Assembly (NCBI RefSeq): GCF_009830285.1
Contig: NZ_WUQX01000003.1
Coordinates: forward strand, 62,001-126,000
Source: Sporofaciens musculi
Lineage (GTDB): Bacteria; Bacillota; Clostridia; Lachnospirales; Lachnospiraceae
Direction of reading: 5' to 3'
Length of the DNA stretch: 64,000 bases
The number at the start of each line of letters is the position of its first letter. Within the stretch, counting starts at the first letter, position 1. The notes under the pieces were generated by a model. The model searched no databases. It worked only from the letters and a program-made list of their open reading frames with translations, and was not told the origin of the DNA. Of this stretch, positions 51,252 to 60,835 are shown in pieces. A program made the position numbers and the translations under genes.

Positions 51252-52238
51252 TTAAATGTGGCAGTCTACGATGGTCAATACCCATTCGGGCTCTGCTTTG
51301 TCTATGAATCGTTCTTTAAAATGTAAATTCCAATCAAAGATTTTTTCTTCTGCGCCATATCCGGCGCCTGCCTCTTTTATATCATATGCCTGATACCATT
51401 TTCCCTCTGGCAGGATTACTGCATTTGTAATGACTGAGGATTGTATTTTTGCATATGTCTCTTTGTTTTTGTATGTACCTAATAAGAATTTTTCATTTAA
51501 TGTATTGAAAAAATCATCTGCATTTTCGCCATCCTTCAGCGGAGAATTTTCAATAACCACTTCCCACCATCTGAGACTTCTATTGTAAATCTCACAATCT
51601 GGCTCAAAATTAATATTTTTAACTCTGGCCTGTGCATATCTCCCCTCTAAATCAGGAGTCGGATATACAAGACTATCCTCCCCCTTTATCCCCTCAGATG
51701 CTTTTAGGAGACCGTTCCATCTGCCGCCGATTTGCCACCAATCCCATTTGGCATTCGGATTTTCCCAAAATCCAAATTCCTGTTTTTCTATATCCCACGG
51801 AGACACGAAATAATTCTCTAGATAATCCTGTATCGTAGGATAGATCTCTCTGTAAGGAACGCTCCGTAATTCTGCGTTCTTTTCACCGATATCAAACACA
51901 ATTTGGACGTGCCCTAATATGGGATCATATGTATAATTAAAAAAATATTCCTTCCTATTCTTATAAAAGTGTGAATGATCCGCCCCATCAGTAAATATCG
52001 TATAGGAAAATATACTTTTTAACTCTACTATATTCCACGGAAAAACGTATTTTCCATCCTGTAAGCACACTATATTCATACTTCCCGTTTCATATCTCTC
52101 ATGCTCTTTTTCAACAGCACTTACAAATTTAAGATATTTTTTTGGACAGTCTCCCATGTTGTTTTCCTGATATGGGGCCAGTAATTCCTTCACAGTCTTT
52201 TTCCCATCGCTAAATACCGCAACTGAAAAATGGCTCAT
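51252..52238 (-). CDS. Unknown phage/element-type protein (MSHFSV family)
   Basis: A 328-residue protein beginning MSHFSVAVFSDGKKTVKELL and containing WDWWQIGGRWNGLL in its middle. Both features are familiar from uncharacterised phage and conjugative-element proteins of gut Firmicutes, where the 'GGRW' segment is conserved. No catalytic motif is evident. It overlaps the sigma-like gene by 4 bases, so they are co-translated. Confidence 0.6.
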   Translation of the reverse strand: MSHFSVAVFSDGKKTVKELLAPYQENNMGDCPKKYLKFVSAVEKEHERYETGSMNIVCLQDGKYVFPWNIVELKSIFSYTIFTDGADHSHFYKNRKEYFFNYTYDPILGHVQIVFDIGEKNAELRSVPYREIYPTIQDYLENYFVSPWDIEKQEFGFWENPNAKWDWWQIGGRWNGLLKASEGIKGEDSLVYPTPDLEGRYAQARVKNINFEPDCEIYNRSLRWWEVVIENSPLKDGENADDFFNTLNEKFLLGTYKNKETYAKIQSSVITNAVILPEGKWYQAYDIKEAGAGYGAEEKIFDWNLHFKERFIDKAEPEWVLTIVDCHI

Positions 52239-52795
52239 CTTTGTTCAGCTCCTTCCTGCATCAATCCAAGTCGTTTGAGACGTTTTCTCATCCGCGTCAG
52301 ACGTGATGAGACTCCGCGGATTGTAATGTTGCAATGCTCGGCAATTTCCCGGTAAGTATACCCTTCTGCCTTCATATATATTACTTCTTTTTCTTTCGGC
52401 TTAATATATGGAAGCAATTGGAGCAGTTGTTGTTTTGCATCCAGGATCTCAGATGCACGTTCTATTCCATTTCCATCTGTAAACCGGCCGTCCATATCTG
52501 ATGATATGCACTCTTCGCAATAAATTCCCATAGATGCCTTCCGTTTAGGACATTCCAGATACAAAAATTCTTTTATCATACAATATTTCATTTTTCTCCA
52601 TGCAATAGAGGAAAAACGAAATCTGCTTAATTCTGGGTTCTCCAGATACTCCCGGACCGCATCCAGATATCCAAATATAACGACATCATAGAATTCCTGG
52701 TCTAAATGATTTTTGAACAAAAAGACTTTTACTAAAGAAAGATGCTGGCATGCAAATTGATTTTGCTCAGGGGTTAATTTATTTGATTTTCCCAT
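52235..52795 (-). CDS. Sigma-70-like transcription factor of the element
   Basis: A 186-residue protein. The N-terminal part resembles sigma region 2 (FGYLDAVREYLENPE... AWRKMKYCMI), and the C-terminal part is region 4 with a helix-turn-helix (YTYREIAEHCNITIRGVSSR). The size suits small sigma factors found on conjugative elements of Clostridia (Tn916-type orf-like). It may direct transcription of element genes. It overlaps the downstream MSHFSV gene and follows the gene at 52850 in the same direction. Confidence 0.75.
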   Translation of the reverse strand: MGKSNKLTPEQNQFACQHLSLVKVFLFKNHLDQEFYDVVIFGYLDAVREYLENPELSRFRFSSIAWRKMKYCMIKEFLYLECPKRKASMGIYCEECISSDMDGRFTDGNGIERASEILDAKQQLLQLLPYIKPKEKEVIYMKAEGYTYREIAEHCNITIRGVSSRLTRMRKRLKRLGLMQEGAEQR

Positions 52796-52849
52796 AAGTA
52801 TGTCTCCTTAAAAAAGGGTTGTCATTGTTCATCATAATATTTTTCTCCC

Positions 52850-53464
52850 TTAAGTATGTATGCCGTAATAAGCTGTATTCAGGTTGCTCTGCCCATGAAG
52901 GATGATACCGCCAGAGACTCCCGGACCATAGGGTGTATATCCGTCAAACAAAAAACTATATGGCAGAAAATCATCATATAAAACAAACCGTTCATAGTTT
53001 TCCCAATTCAGTTTTTGTTCAAGAAATTTTGTGAATTTATGCCGGATTCTAGGCCGAGATATAATATCTTTTAGATTTTTTCTGCTTCGAAATTCTATTT
53101 TAGCCGGAATGGTCTGAGATATAGAAAGCAGTTTCCTCTTATATCCTGTTTTGTGCAAGGCTTGAAACAGGACTTCCTGTGGCAGGCATATAACTTCTTC
53201 GTACCCTTCATATCTGCCGTCTGCTAAGCTGTGCAGCCACCAGAACCGTATATTAATATTCTTATTACAGTTCACATCTTCCCTACACCGCAGTTCCGCA
53301 AAAGAACAGACATCTTTAACAATTATCATTCTCTCCGACATCAGCTGCTGTATTTCTTTCTTTAATAGGAAAAAATTATTAGAACATTGATGATCTCTTG
53401 AATATGTTCTTAAGGATACAACGTTTTCGCGTTCGCTTATACTAATCATTGTTTTCTTTTGCAT
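52850..53464 (-). CDS. Unknown protein, first gene of the minus-strand element operon
   Basis: A 204-residue protein starting MQKKTMISISERENVVS. The start at 53464 is preferred (AAAGGCGAAGAG upstream); the open frame reaches 53521 but would begin inside the leader hairpin. It contains a cysteine pair (ELRCREDVNC) and a C-terminal YTPYGPGVSGGIILHGQSN segment rich in Gly. No family recognised. It is preceded by the third copy of the hairpin-T7-ATGCA-AGGAGG leader. Confidence 0.55.
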   Translation of the reverse strand: MQKKTMISISERENVVSLRTYSRDHQCSNNFFLLKKEIQQLMSERMIIVKDVCSFAELRCREDVNCNKNINIRFWWLHSLADGRYEGYEEVICLPQEVLFQALHKTGYKRKLLSISQTIPAKIEFRSRKNLKDIISRPRIRHKFTKFLEQKLNWENYERFVLYDDFLPYSFLFDGYTPYGPGVSGGIILHGQSNLNTAYYGIHT

Positions 53465-53493
53465 TTTCTCTTCGCCTTTCAATAATAAATTTA

Positions 53494-53537
53494 CCTCCTT
53501 TTCTGCATAAAAAAAGAACATCTATAGAAAGATGTTC
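53494..53537 (-). promoter_or_regulatory. Leader with terminator hairpin, third copy
   Basis: Read on the minus strand: GAACATC (53537-53531), loop, GATGTTC (53522-53516), seven T (53515-53509), ATGCA (53508-53504) and AGGAGG (53499-53494). Same order and same T7-ATGCA joint as at 444-496 and 33937-33983, with different stems. The GNRA hairpin of the other copies is not evident upstream. The 53538-53771 stretch holds no gene that I can support; it should contain this operon's promoter. Confidence 0.6.
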
Positions 53538-53775
53538 ATCGCTAGACTTATACTTTATTTTAGTATTTTTATATGATTCCTTCTGAGCTGTAAGTAAAAC
53601 CGTCCCTCCTTCTATTAAAATTTTCCCTACTATACTTAACAGGGGTACCCATCTCTGGGAATTACACTACATAATCTACAAATGCAGAAAACCATGAATA
53701 AAAATACTTTATGTTTATTCTACTATAGTTGAATCCTTCTGTCAAAGTTTTCGTATTCTCTAACGAATAAAAGGC

Positions 53776-53815
53776 AAAACCGGAGATAAGATAAGTGCCC
53801 TTACTCTCCGGTTTT
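53776..53815. terminator. Terminator after the sortase gene
   Basis: AAAACCGGAG (53776-53785) is the perfect complement of CTCCGGTTTT (53806-53815). T-rich ends on both strands make it a bidirectional terminator; it closes the sortase unit on the minus strand. Confidence 0.8.
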
Positions 53816-53828
53816 ATAAAACCTTCTG

Positions 53829-54503
53829 TTATATTTTTTCTTCCCTCATCTGTACGGCACGCACTATAATGATCCGTTTTTCTGAATATCCGGCTGCAAG
53901 GTTTTTTTCACATGCCACCAGCGTTACCCTCTTTCCCACATCATGAGGGAAATATGCATCACTTTTTAAACGAAGTACCCTGTCTACAGCTTCTACTTTA
54001 TAGCTGTACCGGGTATTTCCCTGTATAACATAGAAAGTATCATCCACATTCATTTCATCCAGGCGGTTAAAGCTGTGGCCGTATGTCTGGGAACTATGTC
54101 CGTATATAATATAATTTCCCTTCAGGGTTGTTGAAAGATCTGCCGTTACAAAGTAGTATTTTGACAGGTTAAAATCATTGTCGTCAAGCGTATTTCCCCG
54201 AATGACCGCTTTCTTCATGTTAATCTTATCAATGACCAGTATACAGTCAATGTGTCCCCGGAAAGAATAGTCGTTTACATCACTATACTGGTATTCAACT
54301 AAAGGAGCCTCATCTGATGGCGCTTCGTCAGGAATTTCTGCCTTTTCGTCCATGTAGCCGTCAATAAGCATATCCTCAAAATGGTTCCGTTTATCCGCTT
54401 CATGATAGGGCTCACAGTAAATCTGATATCCGACAGATATAATAAGGATAATTCCAGAAACAAAGCATGCAATTGGAAATAAATGTTTAATCTTTTTCTT
54501 CAT
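53829..54503 (-). CDS. Sortase (class B-like)
   Basis: A 224-residue membrane-anchored transpeptidase. One N-terminal TM segment (about 8-27), then the sortase fold with catalytic His136 in YIIYGHSSQT, Cys198 in VTLVACEK and Arg210 in YSEKRIIIV. The cysteine context VACE departs from the usual TLxTC. It joins surface proteins to the cell wall or to pilin-like partners. It lies directly downstream of the giant adhesin, so it is very probably that protein's dedicated sortase. Both are minus strand, separated by a hairpin (54520-54541) that may lower sortase expression. Confidence 0.9.
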   Translation of the reverse strand: MKKKIKHLFPIACFVSGIILIISVGYQIYCEPYHEADKRNHFEDMLIDGYMDEKAEIPDEAPSDEAPLVEYQYSDVNDYSFRGHIDCILVIDKINMKKAVIRGNTLDDNDFNLSKYYFVTADLSTTLKGNYIIYGHSSQTYGHSFNRLDEMNVDDTFYVIQGNTRYSYKVEAVDRVLRLKSDAYFPHDVGKRVTLVACEKNLAAGYSEKRIIIVRAVQMREEKI

Positions 54504-54519
54504 AAGTCCTCCTAAAAAT

Positions 54520-54541
54520 GGTGCAGAGCTTCCCCTGCACC
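54520..54541 (-). terminator. Hairpin between adhesin and sortase genes
   Basis: GGTGCAG (54520-54526) pairs with CTGCACC (54535-54541). On the minus strand it is followed by ATTTTTAGG, which includes the sortase ribosome site. It probably acts as an attenuator that gives less sortase than adhesin mRNA. Confidence 0.65.
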
Positions 54542-54556
54542 AGCGATAACTGTTGT

Positions 54557-57500
54557 TTATTTTTTACGTTTCTGTTTCTTATAATAGATAGAAAAGCCAA
54601 TGCCAAGCCCTGTTATTCCGACTGCAACAAATGCGGCTGCAAACAGCGCCGTACTGTCGTCAAAACCAAGTTTCGGAACCGCCGTCTTTGGAATAACATG
54701 GTTTCTGCAGGTAATCGTAATATCCTGTCCTTTCATACGGAACTCAATCTTATCTGCAAGCTGCTGATATCCTGCCGGCGCTTTCTTTTCTTTGAAATAA
54801 TATTCTCCGAAAGCAAGGTCACTTATATTGACTTCACCTTTTTCATCGGTGATATATGTTCCGATATTTTTCCCGTCAGATGTAAATAACTCAAATTCCG
54901 CCCCTGGAAGCTTCTTAGATTCATTATTTGCGTCAATTTTTATAAGCGTTACCTTTGCCTTTTCCAGCTTATTGACCGCCGGATTCTCTTTATTGACATC
55001 AAAGACCGTTACCGGCTCATTTTCTAACGTCAGCTCAAATTCATGCTTTTCCTCATCCAGAATATACCCCTCCAGTGTCTGAAGCTCTCTGAAGTAATAA
55101 TGGCCGGATACCAGGGCAGCCTTTAATGTCGCCTTACCTTCTTCATTTGTTTTAATTACTCCGATCAGGCTGTCCTTTGGAAGGATTCTTTCGCCGCGGT
55201 AATCCATAATATCTTCATTTGTATAAATACCAAAGAAGATTCCTTCTAACGGCTTTTTCCCATATCCGAATGTCCCGTTTTCTGGATTCAGCATTTCTCC
55301 TACTTTATAGACGTTAATTTCTGTGTCTATTACATCATTCTCAATATCCAGGCTGATATCTACAACTTGATCTTTCTTATCCTTGGTCAATACAACCTCA
55401 TACTTTTTATGATTCATGGCCAGACCCGCCGGTGTTTTCGTTTCTTTTAAGATATACTCACCTAACGGCAGATTCTTCGATACTCCTTTGCCTTCTTCAT
55501 CTGTTGTGATGGTGTCCACGGCATTTCCATCCATATCATAAACTGTAAATTCCACGCCTGGTAAAGACCGCTTTTCATACTCCATACGGTTGATTTTCCC
55601 GAAATCAGAATCATATGTTGAGATTCCGGTGAGCATATCTCCAACCTTATCTATAGTGATGGTTCCGGTTTTTTCAAATTCATCTACCATTTCTACTTTT
55701 AGGATCTCACCGCTTTCCAGAACAGTAAAAGGGATTTCTTCCGCAAGCTCATATCCATCCGGAGCCTGTTCTTCAATCAGTATATAATCGCCAGGTTCTA
55801 ATCGGTCAATTCTATGTACTTTTCCGTCAGTAATCCAGGATGTGACCTCATTTCCATCAGAATCCTTAATGGTAAGCTTTGCACCGATTACCTCCTTACC
55901 GCCGATGTCCACTTTGCTGATATCTACTTTAGTGAAATCATTTGTGACCTCCTGCTCTGCGGCTATGACTGTCTGTTCCTGATTCGTATACTGCAGATTG
56001 AAATCAATCATCTCTTCGCTTTGTACATATCCTGGCGAAGGTTTCAGCTCCTTCGCATAATAGCGCGCAATGGGCAGATCTTTCGTAAAAGCTGCCACTC
56101 CATTTTCATCAGAGGATGCTGTCTCAATCAGTGTGTCTGCGGGAATGACAATCCCCTCACCGATTAAAATATCCTCTGCAATATAAAGGCCGAAAATGGT
56201 TCCTGCCACAGGCTCTTTTGTCTCAATATCTGTCTTTTTAATCTGGATAGATACCCTCTGCCGTTCATTGACATATTCACTGTCGCTGTATACGACCTCT
56301 ACTTCATCACCAGCATATTCCAACGAAAATTCCTGTATTTCCTTATTCAATGCAAATCCCGGTCCGGCTGTAACTTCCTCTATTCTATATTTCCCAAGAG
56401 GCAGGTCTGTCAATTCTGCTTTCCCGTCCTTGTCCGTTTTAATCATAGATACCAGTTCGTCCTTCCTATACAGAGTAATCCGGTTTCCTTCCCTGTCACA
56501 CTGGTAATCCGGTGAATAAATATCTTCTGCCGCATATATTTTGAATTCTGCTCCTTCCACATTTCCCATTTCATAAATAAAGTCAGAATCATCTTTTCCC
56601 GAATTAAGGATACCTAAAAATTCCCCAAAACGCCGCAGAATATTTTTCTTCTTTTGCCCATAACCGGACAGGTGCTCCCCCTTCTTTTGCAGCCGTAGAG
56701 AACCTGTCTGGCGCTGATTTTCATAATCAACCCTTATAACCACGGCGCCTGTTTCCTCTTCCACCTCGTATGCCTGGTCAGATGAAAGGGTAAATTCAAT
56801 CGGTTCCCCTTTTACATAGCCGTCAGCAGCTGCGCTCTCCTCCAGACGGTAATTCCCCATCTTTAATTTTTCAGGCGTCAGCAGATAACCCTGGTCAGAA
56901 ACTTCAAATTCCGTGTGCTCTACGAGCTCCGGGTAATGTGTATATTGCTTTACATACTCTTCATTATCCAGGTTATAGATTTTAAAGACAGTGCCTTTAT
57001 GCAGTACAGGCATCTTACTGGTGCCGTCAATTTTATATATTTTCAAAATTGCCTGAAATTCATAGTCAATGAATACTCTCCATTGCTGGGGTTCCCGTTT
57101 ATCTTCATTAATGGTTACGATAAACGGATCGATTGTATTGTAGTTTTCAGGAGTGGTCGATTCTATCACTACATATTTTCCATAGGCTAATTCATTGCTT
57201 ACCGCATATCCCTTTTCATCCGTAAAAAGCTCCGGCATGGGAATGCCTTTGCTGTCTTCTGAATAATCAAGCGCCGTTGTCTCCTTGCTAAAATCATAGC
57301 CTCGGAACTGTTCCGGAGAGTAATTTCCATTGCCATCCGGTTTTATGTCTCCGGCCTTGACACCTTTTAATGAGCGAATCAGATATATTTTGAATCCGGC
57401 TCCCTTTAGAAGATCTGCTTCTGTCTGTTCGCCATCGGAGCCGACTTTGATTAACTGGAAAGGCTGCTTTTTCACGGTCTCATTTACGGTTACCTCTCTG

Positions 57501-60334
57501 TGGACAATTTTTACATCCTGTCCCTCATAAGCTGCTTCTACCGGATACTCTGTAGGATCAAGCAAATATCCTTCCGATGCGGCAAGTTCGCGGATACAAT
57601 ACTTGCCTAAATATAAATCAGTGAAATCAAGTTCTCCATTCTCATTAATTTCCCCTTTTGAAACGAGCTCCCCCTTTTTATGTACTGTTCCGGATTTTTT
57701 GTTCGGATGCTGAATATCCTCTGCTGCGAATAAGCCATACTCTGCACCAATTAAAGCTGCATCTCCCTGACTTAGAAATTCGTGTGTTTCTTTATCTATC
57801 TTCCGTACATGAATTTTTGCGCGGACTTCTTCATTTTGGAATGCATGTGAAAATACGTATTCATATGTCTGATCATTTTTGTATGTATATGTAAACTCAT
57901 ATGTTTCTTCCGACCTATAATACTTTTCCGGCGCCTGTATTTCCCTGATATAATAGGTATAGTTAATCGGGATATCAGCAGAAAATTCTGCAATCCCATC
58001 TCGGTTACTGATACTGCTCTGAATCAGTGTATCCTTATCAAGAACGGTTCGTCCGTTGATCTTGATGGCTTCCTTGTTATATAGTCCGAACTTTGCACCT
58101 TCAAGCGTTGTGTCGTCATTCTGTGAATGTTTTACAGATGTTACTTTTATTTTCGGCCGCTTGTTATTATATTCGCTTTCAGCTAACGCAAGAGAGGCAG
58201 TCTGACCGGCATATGTGAGGGAAACAGTCTTTGTTGTCTCCTGTTCGTTTTTTTCGATTACCAAATCCGCAGGCGCCTTTGTCTCAACAATGCGGTATTT
58301 CCCCAGATACAATTCCTCAGAAACTGCGCAGCCGTCTTCGCCGGTAGTCAGGTTCGCAATCAGAGTATCCCTTTTATGGATTACTGTTTTCTTATCCTGG
58401 CTTATAATATCTTCAGCAGCATAGATAGAATAATCGGCGCCAGGAAATGAAGCGTCTTCATATATGAAGTTTACCGGATCACTGCCGTTGACTGATGTGA
58501 GTTTTTCTCCGGATTTATGAATCTTAATCTTCCCTTTCTGCTCTTTGTTCCCCGCCTTTACGTCCGTATTCCCTCCTGCTACCAGCTTTACATTATGGAC
58601 CTCCGCACTGAGGCAGTACCCGGCAGGGGCGGTTATTTCTTTCAAATAAACGGTTTCCTGAGTTTTGGTAAACTCTGTAGAGGAACTTCCCTTTTCATCT
58701 GTAGGCGGCATGGTTACAATCAGGCTTGTGCAGGCCTCATCTTTATACACTCCAAATACCGCGCCTGAAAGGCTGACATTGGTGTCTCTGTCTTTCTTTA
58801 TCAGTGTGATTCTGGCAATATCCATCCACTTCACTTTGAACCGGACAGAGTTTGCCTTTTCTTCTATGAAATCTCCGTATCCGATATCCTGAATGGTACT
58901 TCCGGTACTAAGCACCAGCGTTTTCCATTGTGCGCCAATCTGTCCTGTCAGCTTTCCGCTGTCCCATTCACCGGTTGCGGTCTTAGGTGCAGTGAAATAA
59001 AAACTCCCTTCGCCGTATATTTTTATAGTTCCTCCGGTCTGGCTCTTACCGTCAGAAGCATTATGATATGTCACGTTTGATGGAAGATCCAGAGTAACAT
59101 AATTGCGGTGATCCCCATTTAACTGAAAGGTTTTTGTCTTTTGTGAATCTCCATCAAGATACGCTTTTTCATAATCAGAATTCAGGCTGATGGCAGCTAC
59201 CGGCGGGTTTTCCTGTCCAAACAGATAGTTGATATAACCCAGGACACCGGTTTCCTCCAGAGATCCTGCTGTACAGCCATGAAAACCCGCATCCCCTATA
59301 TATGCATAACTCGCCGCAATATGTGTAAATATATACCTGGTATCTGCATCCAGCTGCGACATATACTGCTCTGTCAGATCTCCCGGCCCGCCATATCCAT
59401 AATATAAGACTTTCTGCAGATTAGCATTTGTGTTCAGAACCTCTGCAACATAGTCTGCATCCGGCGGAGAGGCTTTCGGAGATTCCAGGCAGTATGCTAT
59501 TTTTCCATTTACATAAAAATAATTCGTTTCGTAATTTCCAATGTTAGAGGGATAACGCAAAGTCTTCCCCTTCACCAAAGAGACATTTGAGCTTCTCTGG
59601 GCCGCCATTCTTGCGGGCACAACAGACAGAAACAGGCTGTCCTCCACATCTTCTACGGCAACCAGTTCCTGTTCGTTTTCCCCGCCAGATGTATCTAAAT
59701 TATCAGCGGAATCGTCTAAATCTGGCTTTCCCGGTTCTCCTGTTTGATTCATATCCGCCTTATCAGGCGCGACTGACGGATCTGCGTCTTCCGACTCGTC
59801 CCCAGAATCAGTTCCTGTTTTTGTATGCCCGTTTTTTGAAGGGCTTTCCGGCTCCCTGCTTTTTACAGTAATCATCCGGCTGATCTGATATGCCAGGTTT
59901 TCGTCCCTGCCAGGATATACTTCGTAGACAGCCTGATACTTTCCCGGTACGTCATTGGCAAAGTTGGTTAATTTTTCATCAACGGCATTTTTAAATATAA
60001 TTTTTACCTTTTCTTCTGCAAAAAACAGTTTGGTAAAATCATGTTCGATATCGAAGTCTGTCTGCGCTTTTATGGATATATCTTGGGCAATAACAAACTC
60101 GTCTTCTGTTAAGCGTTCCTTCATTTCAGATAAAAAAGGCAGATTGGATGCACCCTCATTATACAAAATAAAGTTATCTTCCTGAACCGGTGCCTTATCC
60201 TCTGCTGATTCCACTGTCTGGATTTCCGGCTTTGCAGATTCTGCTGCAAACGCCGTCATACTTGAATGAAGTATTGTTGTGCAGCAGATTAAGAATGCCA
60301 GGGTTCCTGACATAATTCTTTGTTTTCTAATCAT
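54557..60334 (-). CDS. Giant thioester/Cna_B-repeat surface adhesin with sorting signal
   Basis: A 1925-residue surface protein. Signal peptide about 1-31 (ends AFAAES). An acidic linker (about 160-235) precedes a thioester-type domain: IAYCLESPK (Cys282) and TRYIFTHIAASYAY, where the usual TQxA reads THIA (His338). From about 490 to 1870 I count twelve SpaA/Cna_B-like domains, each beginning with a strand such as RITLIKKD or TITIDKVGD and containing (G)AxF.(I/L)Y, typical of self-crosslinked (isopeptide) stalks. The end has IPKTAVPKLGFDDS, a hydrophobic segment and KKQKRKK. The start is 60334 (CAGGAGG upstream); upstream frame is leader. Likely host or cell adhesion. Confidence 0.88.
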   Translation of the reverse strand: MIRKQRIMSGTLAFLICCTTILHSSMTAFAAESAKPEIQTVESAEDKAPVQEDNFILYNEGASNLPFLSEMKERLTEDEFVIAQDISIKAQTDFDIEHDFTKLFFAEEKVKIIFKNAVDEKLTNFANDVPGKYQAVYEVYPGRDENLAYQISRMITVKSREPESPSKNGHTKTGTDSGDESEDADPSVAPDKADMNQTGEPGKPDLDDSADNLDTSGGENEQELVAVEDVEDSLFLSVVPARMAAQRSSNVSLVKGKTLRYPSNIGNYETNYFYVNGKIAYCLESPKASPPDADYVAEVLNTNANLQKVLYYGYGGPGDLTEQYMSQLDADTRYIFTHIAASYAYIGDAGFHGCTAGSLEETGVLGYINYLFGQENPPVAAISLNSDYEKAYLDGDSQKTKTFQLNGDHRNYVTLDLPSNVTYHNASDGKSQTGGTIKIYGEGSFYFTAPKTATGEWDSGKLTGQIGAQWKTLVLSTGSTIQDIGYGDFIEEKANSVRFKVKWMDIARITLIKKDRDTNVSLSGAVFGVYKDEACTSLIVTMPPTDEKGSSSTEFTKTQETVYLKEITAPAGYCLSAEVHNVKLVAGGNTDVKAGNKEQKGKIKIHKSGEKLTSVNGSDPVNFIYEDASFPGADYSIYAAEDIISQDKKTVIHKRDTLIANLTTGEDGCAVSEELYLGKYRIVETKAPADLVIEKNEQETTKTVSLTYAGQTASLALAESEYNNKRPKIKVTSVKHSQNDDTTLEGAKFGLYNKEAIKINGRTVLDKDTLIQSSISNRDGIAEFSADIPINYTYYIREIQAPEKYYRSEETYEFTYTYKNDQTYEYVFSHAFQNEEVRAKIHVRKIDKETHEFLSQGDAALIGAEYGLFAAEDIQHPNKKSGTVHKKGELVSKGEINENGELDFTDLYLGKYCIRELAASEGYLLDPTEYPVEAAYEGQDVKIVHREVTVNETVKKQPFQLIKVGSDGEQTEADLLKGAGFKIYLIRSLKGVKAGDIKPDGNGNYSPEQFRGYDFSKETTALDYSEDSKGIPMPELFTDEKGYAVSNELAYGKYVVIESTTPENYNTIDPFIVTINEDKREPQQWRVFIDYEFQAILKIYKIDGTSKMPVLHKGTVFKIYNLDNEEYVKQYTHYPELVEHTEFEVSDQGYLLTPEKLKMGNYRLEESAAADGYVKGEPIEFTLSSDQAYEVEEETGAVVIRVDYENQRQTGSLRLQKKGEHLSGYGQKKKNILRRFGEFLGILNSGKDDSDFIYEMGNVEGAEFKIYAAEDIYSPDYQCDREGNRITLYRKDELVSMIKTDKDGKAELTDLPLGKYRIEEVTAGPGFALNKEIQEFSLEYAGDEVEVVYSDSEYVNERQRVSIQIKKTDIETKEPVAGTIFGLYIAEDILIGEGIVIPADTLIETASSDENGVAAFTKDLPIARYYAKELKPSPGYVQSEEMIDFNLQYTNQEQTVIAAEQEVTNDFTKVDISKVDIGGKEVIGAKLTIKDSDGNEVTSWITDGKVHRIDRLEPGDYILIEEQAPDGYELAEEIPFTVLESGEILKVEMVDEFEKTGTITIDKVGDMLTGISTYDSDFGKINRMEYEKRSLPGVEFTVYDMDGNAVDTITTDEEGKGVSKNLPLGEYILKETKTPAGLAMNHKKYEVVLTKDKKDQVVDISLDIENDVIDTEINVYKVGEMLNPENGTFGYGKKPLEGIFFGIYTNEDIMDYRGERILPKDSLIGVIKTNEEGKATLKAALVSGHYYFRELQTLEGYILDEEKHEFELTLENEPVTVFDVNKENPAVNKLEKAKVTLIKIDANNESKKLPGAEFELFTSDGKNIGTYITDEKGEVNISDLAFGEYYFKEKKAPAGYQQLADKIEFRMKGQDITITCRNHVIPKTAVPKLGFDDSTALFAAAFVAVGITGLGIGFSIYYKKQKRKK

Positions 60335-60835
60335 CGTTTTCCTCCTGATATAATAATGAAAAGGCAGGGAATATCCCTGCCCGGCCAGCCCTGCGGCTAA
60401 ATAAATTTTTAAGTGCGGGAAATCTGCCTTTTTGTTTCTCTCCTCCTTTCTCCTGCAAGCCCCAAAAAAGCCAAAGGCAGACTGCTTCTTGATACCTGTT
60501 TCCAGGAATTGTACAAAAAGCCTTCCGCACTTTGGCTCGCTAAAAAAATATATCCTTATTATATAGAAAGAAACATGCTCTTTCAAATCCACAAAACGCC
60601 ATATACTGCCAAATACATATTACAGCTGTCCTTCGAGGAAAACATATCTGATATTAAGACAACTTATCTGTTCCCCTGCCTTTCTCTTTTATTCTGTTGC
60701 CCATTCCATGTTTTGCGACATCTTCTCCTTATTCTTTCATTGAGCATTCCGGAGGGCTCTGTTAAGCTATGGGTATACGATATTGGATTTCAAAAGGACT
60801 TCCGACAAAATAATGCAATAAGGAGAGAAATACAG
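60335..60835. promoter_or_regulatory. Divergent leader region with hairpins, no gene
   Basis: This gap separates two divergent genes. On the adhesin side, GGCAGGGAATATCCCTGCC (60363-60381) is a perfect stem followed on the minus strand by TTTTC and then the ribosome site, so it could attenuate the adhesin. An imperfect inverted repeat sharing AGTGCGG lies at about 60411-60435 and 60515-60537, each arm ending in a T run in opposite senses. I see no reliable coding frame; the frames here run through these stems. Confidence 0.45.
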
